Source: Halorhabdus salina
GTDB lineage: Archaea; Halobacteriota; Halobacteria; Halobacteriales; Haloarculaceae
Direction: 5' to 3'
Length of the DNA stretch: 64,000 nucleotides
NCBI RefSeq assembly: GCF_013839425.1
Contig: NZ_JACDNP010000001.1
Location: 248,001 to 312,000 of the forward strand
Position numbers and translations under genes: made by a program. Below, piece after piece: positions 58,973 to 64,000 of the stretch. The notes under the pieces are model-generated. The model was not told the origin of the DNA. It saw only the letters and a program-made list of their open reading frames with translations, and made no database searches. Within the stretch, counting starts at the first letter, position 1, and every line of letters starts with the position of its first letter.

Positions 58973-59938
58973 TTACAGGGCCCTCGCTCTGTACTGGTAG
59001 TAGAGGTACGGCGCGACCACGGCCAGTCCCATCGCCAGCAGGATGGTCGCGATCGCGGCGGCATACGCCCAGTTCTGGAGATTAAAGGCCTCGCGGACCA
59101 TCAGCGTCGCGAGCACGTCAGTCCCCTTGGGAGGCCGATACGTCCCGAACATCGCATAGAGGAACGTGAAGATCTTCAACGCGAAGATCATCAACACGAC
59201 GGCCGCGCTTACGGACGCCGATTTCAACTGCGGGATGATGACCCGCCAGTAGGTCTTGATGATACTCGCGCCGTCGACCTTTGCGGCCTCGAACTGGTCG
59301 TTGGGAATCGACTGCAAGCCGGCCAGGAAGACGACCATGCAGTAGCCGCTGAACTGCCAGATCAGTGCGAATATGATCGCACCCAACACCAGTTCCGGGT
59401 TCCCGATCCAGTTGTAGGGACCGAGACCAAACAGACCAAGAACAGTGTTAACGAGGCCGTTCTGGAAGTTGTACATCCAGAGCCAGAACTGTGCCGTCAC
59501 GACGAACGATAGTGCAAACGGCAACAGGTAGATCGTCTGGACCGTGTTCTTCTGGCGGATATCGCTATCGATGAGGATCGCAAGGAAAATCCCCAAAATG
59601 AGCGTGATGGTCGTAAAGGCGACCAGCAGGACGAACGTGTTCCTGCCGGTCGAAAACACGGCCGGGTCCGCCAGCGCCTGGGCGTACATCTCGAAGTCGA
59701 GGTTGCTGTAGTCCGGCGGTTGCAGGAACCCCTCGTAGTCGGTCAACGAGATGAGGAAGTTCCAGATGATCCCGCCATAGACAGCAAGGCCCATCAGTAG
59801 GAACGGAATGAGCCAGAACGGCGAAGATCGAACGAAGTCACTCTTCCAAAACCGCCGTAAGCGTTCGCGCCTGTCGGTTCCAGTAGCGTGGCCACCGCTA
59901 GCACCGGGTCCAGCTACCGTGTCTTGTGAACCTGCCAT
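58973..59938 (-). CDS. Sugar ABC transporter permease, MalF/UgpA type
   Basis: A 321-residue permease. After a polar N-terminus of about 45 residues there are about six helices, with the EAA loop F-E-A-A-K-V-D-G-A-S near residues 219-228. It pairs with the MalG-type permease to form the channel of a CUT1-family importer. It follows the binding-protein gene by about 30 bp. Confidence 0.92.
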   Translation of the reverse strand: MAGSQDTVAGPGASGGHATGTDRRERLRRFWKSDFVRSSPFWLIPFLLMGLAVYGGIIWNFLISLTDYEGFLQPPDYSNLDFEMYAQALADPAVFSTGRNTFVLLVAFTTITLILGIFLAILIDSDIRQKNTVQTIYLLPFALSFVVTAQFWLWMYNFQNGLVNTVLGLFGLGPYNWIGNPELVLGAIIFALIWQFSGYCMVVFLAGLQSIPNDQFEAAKVDGASIIKTYWRVIIPQLKSASVSAAVVLMIFALKIFTFLYAMFGTYRPPKGTDVLATLMVREAFNLQNWAYAAAIATILLAMGLAVVAPYLYYQYRARAL

Positions 59939-59968
59939 AATTGAAATGAGTATATCGGACTCGTCGCT

Positions 59969-61327
59969 TTACTGGGAGACGGCGTCCATCAGGCCGGTCG
60001 CCGCCGCTTCGATGTCGTACGGACCACTGAAGTTGTTCCCGATGGCGGTCTTGCAGGCACTCAGCGCCTCGGGCGAAACAGCCAGTCCGTGGGCGATCGT
60101 CGGCGGGAACTGGTCGTAGTTCGCCAGGTGGTCGGCGGTCATCTCGAGGAACGGCGTCAGGCGACTGGTATCGATGTCGGTCCGGAGCGGGACCGTTCCC
60201 TTCCGGTTACCGAACTCGACTTGGGCGTCTTTGGTGCCCAGGAACTTCGCCCACATCTTCTGCTTGACTGGGGTGTTCGTGTCCCGGGCGAACGTGAACG
60301 CGTCGATGTGGATCATGTACATCTCCTCGGTGCCGGGGTACTCCATCCAGTCCCAGTCGGTCTCGTACTCGACGCCACTATCCTCGGCGCGGTACATGCC
60401 GTACGCCCAGTTACCCTGCTGAATCGTTGCGGCATTCCCGTCCATCATCTTCTGGTTGCCTTCAGTGAAGCTAATGGTCGCGGCGTCTTCATTGATGTAA
60501 TTTGACAACATCTCCTGGGTGGTCTCGAGGGCCTCGACGAGCAGTGCCTTGTCGCCGTCGCCATCGATGTAGTCCATGTATGCGTCGTAACCGTGCATCC
60601 CCAGGAAGTTCTGGAAGACGAGTTGCAGCGTCGTCCACGGACCCGACATCGCGTGAGCCATCGGGACCGCGTCGGTCTCGCTGGCGATCGTCTCGAACGC
60701 GTCGAGCAGCGCACTCGGGCTGTCAACTGAATCCGGATCGATGCCCGCGTCTTCGAAGACGTGGACGTTGTAGAACAGGTTGTTCATCCGGTGGGAACCC
60801 AGCGGCATCGAGCGAAACTCGTCATTGAGTTTGGACTCCGTTACCGCCCTGGAATTCATCGAGTCCGTGTAGCCGTTCTCCTCCCAGACGTCGGTGATGT
60901 TGGCCAGCAATCCACCGTACTGAGTGATGTTCTGCCCGGGCCAGGCCTGCCAGGACGCCGGCGGATCTCGGTTGGCGAGTCGTCGCGCGACGACGGAGTC
61001 GAGGTTGACGTTCCCCGTCCCACCGATTGGCCGGAAGTTGGTCGCCAGATCCGGGTACTCCTCTTTGAACATCGAGGTCAACTTCTCGACGGCCGCCGCA
61101 CCGTCCCCGCCAGTCCAGGCGTGGAGGACTTCGAGTTCGGTACCGTTCGGTGTTGGTTCCGCCTCGGTAGTGTCCCCGGATCCGTTACCTGGCGTGTCTT
61201 CCGGCTCCTCGGTCGTCGTGTCGCCACCGCCACAACCGGCCAACCCAACCATGGCAAGCCCGGCTGATGCTCCGAGAACTCTCCGACGGGAAACGGTGTC
61301 GCTACCGATACTGGTATCTTCTGTCAT
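59969..61327 (-). CDS. Sugar ABC transporter substrate-binding lipoprotein
   Basis: A 452-residue extracellular binding protein. The Tat signal S-R-R-R-V-L-G-A-S-A-G-L and lipobox V-G-L-A-G-C near residue 32 lead to an acidic Thr/Glu linker (about 35-60) typical of haloarchaeal lipoproteins. The mature domain begins L-E-V-L-H-A-W-T-G-G-D-G, the start of the CUT1 (family 1) solute-binding fold. Many Trp, Tyr and Asp residues fit sugar binding; the sugar itself is not evident. Box A at 61351-61360 gives a nearly leaderless start. Confidence 0.92.
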   Translation of the reverse strand: MTEDTSIGSDTVSRRRVLGASAGLAMVGLAGCGGGDTTTEEPEDTPGNGSGDTTEAEPTPNGTELEVLHAWTGGDGAAAVEKLTSMFKEEYPDLATNFRPIGGTGNVNLDSVVARRLANRDPPASWQAWPGQNITQYGGLLANITDVWEENGYTDSMNSRAVTESKLNDEFRSMPLGSHRMNNLFYNVHVFEDAGIDPDSVDSPSALLDAFETIASETDAVPMAHAMSGPWTTLQLVFQNFLGMHGYDAYMDYIDGDGDKALLVEALETTQEMLSNYINEDAATISFTEGNQKMMDGNAATIQQGNWAYGMYRAEDSGVEYETDWDWMEYPGTEEMYMIHIDAFTFARDTNTPVKQKMWAKFLGTKDAQVEFGNRKGTVPLRTDIDTSRLTPFLEMTADHLANYDQFPPTIAHGLAVSPEALSACKTAIGNNFSGPYDIEAAATGLMDAVSQ

Positions 61328-61350
61328 ACACTTCTGTGTTCAATGTACTC

Positions 61351-61360
61351 CTATTTAGTA
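61351..61360 (-). promoter_or_regulatory. Box A of the binding-protein gene
   Basis: TACTAAATAG on the minus strand is centred about 28 nt before the ATG of the binding-protein gene, so the transcript would begin at or next to the start codon. This implies that binding protein and permeases can be expressed apart from the ATPase gene upstream. Confidence 0.5.
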
Positions 61361-61446
61361 ATTGTGGTAGAATTTTTATGTTGAATCGTGAGCCCAGAGA
61401 CTCACAGACGGCAAAACAACTGACCCGACCACGCGACTCGACCGAT

Positions 61447-62607
61447 TCAGGCCGGTTGTGCGCCTTTGAGCGGCCGATCGCCTTCGATCTCCCCGAGACT
61501 CCGGTTGTGCAACGATTCGCCCGTTTCGGCGTCGAACAGGTGAATCGCGCTCTCCGGCAGCCCGATCCCGATCGATTCGAGTTCGTCGACGTTTCGCATC
61601 CCGCTGATTGTCGAGGTCAACGCGGATTCAGTTCGCTCCTGTTCTTCGAAGGCGAGGTGGACTGTATTCTCGTCGCCCATCGGTTCGACAACGTCGACAG
61701 TGGCGGGATACTCGTGTCTGCTCTCCGCCGCGTCGAGGATTTCGATGTCCTCGGGTCGAATGCCAAAGACCAGCTCGTCGTGACCCTCAATGTTTGCTAG
61801 CACCTCGTCGCTGAGCGGATACTCGAAGTATTCGCCGACGAGCCGCCCATCTTCGAGCGTGACATCCAGGAAGTTCATCGACGGGTCCCCGATGAATCCG
61901 GCGACGAACTGGTTGTTGGGCCGGTGATAGCACTCCAGTGGTGTCCCGACCTGCTGGAGTTCCCCGTCGTTGAGGACGGCAATCCGATCGGACATGGTCA
62001 TCGCCTCCGTCTGGTCGTGGGTCACGTAGATCGTCGTCGTGTCGAGATCCTCCTGAAGGTGCTGCAACTCCGTCCGCATCTCCGAGCGGAGCTTTGCGTC
62101 CAGATTCGCCAGCGGTTCGTCCAGCAGGAACGCCTCCGGTTCGCGGACGATCGCCCGGCCAAGCGCGACACGCTGTTGTTGCCCACCGGAGAGTTCGCCG
62201 GGCTTCCGGTCGAGGAGATCGTAGATACCCAGCATCTCCGCCGCGTCCTCGACGCGTTCGCGGATCTCTTCTTTCGAGAGTTCCGTTGCCTCTTCGAGCC
62301 CGAAGGACATGTTCCCGCGGACTGTCATGTGTGGGTAAAGAGCGTACGACTGGAACACCATCGCCACGTCCCGTTCCTGGGGCGAGAGGTTCGTGATCAG
62401 TTTGTCATCCAGACTGATCGTGCCCTCAGTAGGCATTTCGAGTCCGGCGACCATCCGAAGGGTCGTCGACTTGCCACATCCTGACGGACCGACCAAGACG
62501 AGGAACTCACCGTCTCGAATATTGAGATCGAGATCGTCGACTGCGATAATCTCGCCGCTCTTATCCTGGAATTTTTTGGTCACTCCGTCGAGTATTACGT
62601 TCGCCAT
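61447..62607 (-). CDS. Sugar ABC transporter ATP-binding protein (UgpC/MsmK/MalK type)
   Basis: A 386-residue ATPase. Walker A G-P-S-G-C-G-K-S-T near residues 39-47, signature L-S-G-G-Q-Q-Q-R near 137-144, Walker B F-L-L-D-E-P-L-A-N-L-D near 157-167 and the switch His in V-T-H-D-Q-T-E-A are complete. The C-terminal 130 residues form the OB-fold TOBE domain (V-F-G-I-R-P-E-D-I) found in CUT1 ATPases that can serve several importers. It has its own promoter and is the first gene of the transporter set. Confidence 0.94.
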   Translation of the reverse strand: MANVILDGVTKKFQDKSGEIIAVDDLDLNIRDGEFLVLVGPSGCGKSTTLRMVAGLEMPTEGTISLDDKLITNLSPQERDVAMVFQSYALYPHMTVRGNMSFGLEEATELSKEEIRERVEDAAEMLGIYDLLDRKPGELSGGQQQRVALGRAIVREPEAFLLDEPLANLDAKLRSEMRTELQHLQEDLDTTTIYVTHDQTEAMTMSDRIAVLNDGELQQVGTPLECYHRPNNQFVAGFIGDPSMNFLDVTLEDGRLVGEYFEYPLSDEVLANIEGHDELVFGIRPEDIEILDAAESRHEYPATVDVVEPMGDENTVHLAFEEQERTESALTSTISGMRNVDELESIGIGLPESAIHLFDAETGESLHNRSLGEIEGDRPLKGAQPA

Positions 62608-62630
62608 GTTCGATTGTGCGGTATTCTGGT

Positions 62631-62640
62631 ATAAATAATT
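62631..62640 (-). promoter_or_regulatory. Box A of the ABC ATPase gene
   Basis: AATTATTTAT on the minus strand lies 24-33 nt before the ATG at 62605-62607, the usual distance for a leaderless haloarchaeal transcript. Confidence 0.6.
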
Positions 62641-62718
62641 TTCTCTGTCGAACGATCAGGACCGCACACGAAGTCGAAAGTACGGTGAGACGGGCAAGAT
62701 ATTCCGGGAGTAGCTCAC

Positions 62719-64000
62719 TCAGTCCGCTGACTGTTCCCCGACGTAGAGGTCACCCTCGCTATCGGTGTCGAACTCCTCGAGGGCGTCGTGGAGCGGGCGC
62801 GCGTATTGGGTGAGGTCTTCAGCGCGTTCGGACACGGAAGTGAGTTCCGAGGCCTGTTCTTCAGCCGCGCCGGCGACGATGCCGGATTCCGCGAGCGTTT
62901 CCTCACTGAGGGTCGCGACCTCGCCAATCCGGGCCGCAATCTCGTTGAGGCGGTTGACCTGTTCGTGCACGTCCTGCTCAGTTTCTTCGGAGGCAAACTG
63001 CTCGAAGGTGTCGGCCAGATCGTCGATCTCCTCCGAGACTTCCTGGAGGCGCTCTTTTTGTTCGTCGGCGTCATCGGCGATCCGCTGGACAGAGTCGGCA
63101 ACGTGGCCGCTTGCGACTCGAACACTGTCGGAGCTGGCTTGCAGGACTTCACCGGTCTCCTCGACCCGGACGGCGAACTGTTTCAGTTGTTCAGTGGTCC
63201 GCTCTAGTTCCGCGACCATCTCGTTGAACGAAGTTGCGATCTGATCCATCGCTTCGTTCTCACCATCCGGATCGAGACGCTGGGTCAGATCCCCGTCCGC
63301 ACAGTGCCGCATAGTGTCTGAGTATTTCTCGGCCTTCTGCTGGAGGTATTCGTTCATCCGCATCGCCTCTGCTCGGGAGACTTCGGCCTCTTTGCGGGCC
63401 CGTTCGGCCTCCTTTATCTGCTGTTGGAGAGACGAGCGCATGTTCTCGAATCCATCGTACAGTTCACCGATCGCGTCGATTCGGGCGGTCCTCGCTGTCG
63501 TTTCGAGATCACCATCGCGAAGCTTGCCTGCCCACTGCCGTAGGCGGTTGAGATCTCGTGTCGTGTTGTACCCGATAGCGGCCCCCAGGACACCGACGAG
63601 GATGACACCACCGAGCGTGGCAAGCCGCCCCCATCGTGAGATGGCCCAGACGAACCCGTAGACGCTCGATCGAGGCTCGTGGACAAGCACAGTCCAGTTC
63701 AGCGGGACATTCGTGACGCTGATCGGGGCATACCCGACAGTGTATTCCTCGTCGATGACAGCCGTTTCAGCTGCCATGTCGGGAATCACACCGGCCGCAC
63801 GATCGGTGCCCCGCAACGTCGCTGCAAGTGTGACCGGCTGCATCGCCTCGTTGTCGCCGTACTGGCCGAGGACCTGCTCACTGTCGGCAGCCACCTGTAC
63901 AACACCGTCGTCGTTGACAACTTGCGTGAAACGAGCATCGCTGTTCGTATCGATCGACGACGCCAGGTCAGCAACGGAGTACTCCATGACGAGATACCGG
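62719..64000 (-). CDS. Transducer-like protein with Cache-type sensor and HAMP, lacking the signalling tip (5' end outside the window)
   Basis: At least 426 residues; the frame stays open to the right edge, so the N-terminus is missing. The visible part begins in a Cache-type extracytoplasmic sensor (S-D-A-R-F-T-Q-V-V-N-D-D-G), then a membrane helix G-V-I-L-V-G-V-L-G-A-A-I near residue 130, a HAMP domain (N-T-T-R-D-L-N-R-L-R), a coiled coil and a second HAMP-like segment (C-A-D-G-D-L-T-Q-R-L-D). A transducer C-terminal end follows (L-S-E-E-T-L-A-E-S and A-G-A-A-E-E-Q-A). The central hairpin with its highly conserved tip (N-A-x-I-E-A-A-R-A-G) is absent. It lies upstream of the sugar ABC genes on the same strand. 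Confidence 0.78.
   Translation of the reverse strand, partial: RYLVMEYSVADLASSIDTNSDARFTQVVNDDGVVQVAADSEQVLGQYGDNEAMQPVTLAATLRGTDRAAGVIPDMAAETAVIDEEYTVGYAPISVTNVPLNWTVLVHEPRSSVYGFVWAISRWGRLATLGGVILVGVLGAAIGYNTTRDLNRLRQWAGKLRDGDLETTARTARIDAIGELYDGFENMRSSLQQQIKEAERARKEAEVSRAEAMRMNEYLQQKAEKYSDTMRHCADGDLTQRLDPDGENEAMDQIATSFNEMVAELERTTEQLKQFAVRVEETGEVLQASSDSVRVASGHVADSVQRIADDADEQKERLQEVSEEIDDLADTFEQFASEETEQDVHEQVNRLNEIAARIGEVATLSEETLAESGIVAGAAEEQASELTSVSERAEDLTQYARPLHDALEEFDTDSEGDLYVGEQSAD

Noticed and set aside
1-64000. CRISPR array, insertion sequence or transposase
   Set aside because: No regularly spaced repeats and no transposase-like or integrase-like proteins were recognised on either strand.

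Overview
The window is chromosomal DNA from a haloarchaeon (class Halobacteria). The evidence is GC-rich, Asp/Glu-rich coding sequence, an archaellum cluster, archaeal ribosomal protein S6e, archaeal D-aminoacyl-tRNA deacylase, many haloarchaea-only protein families and several leaderless GTG/ATG starts about 25-30 nt after a box A. A Halorhabdus- or Haloarcula-like genus is a guess. No complete rRNA or tRNA gene, CRISPR array or transposase was seen.

Layout. 1-8.2 kb: end of an unknown gene, mutarotase-like protein, dihydroorotase, three UspA proteins, a GNAT acetyltransferase, a DHH phosphoesterase, small membrane proteins and haloarchaeal conserved proteins. 8.3-28.7 kb: the motility island. 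On the minus strand lie arlD/E-F-G-H-I-J, cheY-cheC-cheD, an archaellin gene, a small membrane protein, a winged-helix regulator, a KaiC-like ATPase and cheW. On the plus strand lie cheB-cheA-cheR, a HEAT-repeat protein and cheF1; a second cheF faces them. 28.7-34.8 kb: S6e, an HTH/zinc-ribbon protein, a pabB-pabA-(Tat lipoprotein)-pabC group, an HhH protein and aroE. 34.9-47.5 kb: cation exchanger, dtdA, DUF2237, thiC, GNAT, zinc finger, PHP protein, membrane hydrolase, CinA, aminotransferase, APH-like kinase and an XPD/Rad3-type helicase. 47.5-57.1 kb: hybrid-cluster protein Hcp, ArsA/Get3 ATPase, glycerate kinase, SDR, endonuclease V, AN1-rhomboid protease, DUF5788 and PolX. 57.1-64 kb: an AT-rich gap, a membrane protein, a complete sugar-type ABC importer and, at the edge, a transducer-like protein.

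How the genes work together. The motility island encodes nearly a full signalling chain: transducer input through CheW/CheA, output through CheY, adaptation by CheB, CheR, CheC and CheD, and the archaea-specific CheF adaptors linking CheY to the archaellum motor (ArlD/E, F, G, H, I, J) and filament (archaellin).

The most notable observation is a recurring promoter element. An imperfect palindrome TATC-N6-GATA, always with an intact box-A-proximal GATA half on the minus-strand genes, lies about 14 nt upstream of box A in front of the DUF7521-like gene, cheY, archaellin, cheW (shared with the divergent cheB side) and cheF2, and upstream of the arl operon, where box A is weak. This suggests one regulator for the island; the winged-helix gene at 19580-19915, with its own TTATC-T-GATAA element next to its start, is the obvious local candidate. 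Other notable items are a transducer-like protein without the conserved signalling tip next to the sugar ABC operon, a 39-bp duplicated fragment of a DHH gene fused upstream of a membrane-protein gene, and a nested hairpin between cheD and the arl promoter.
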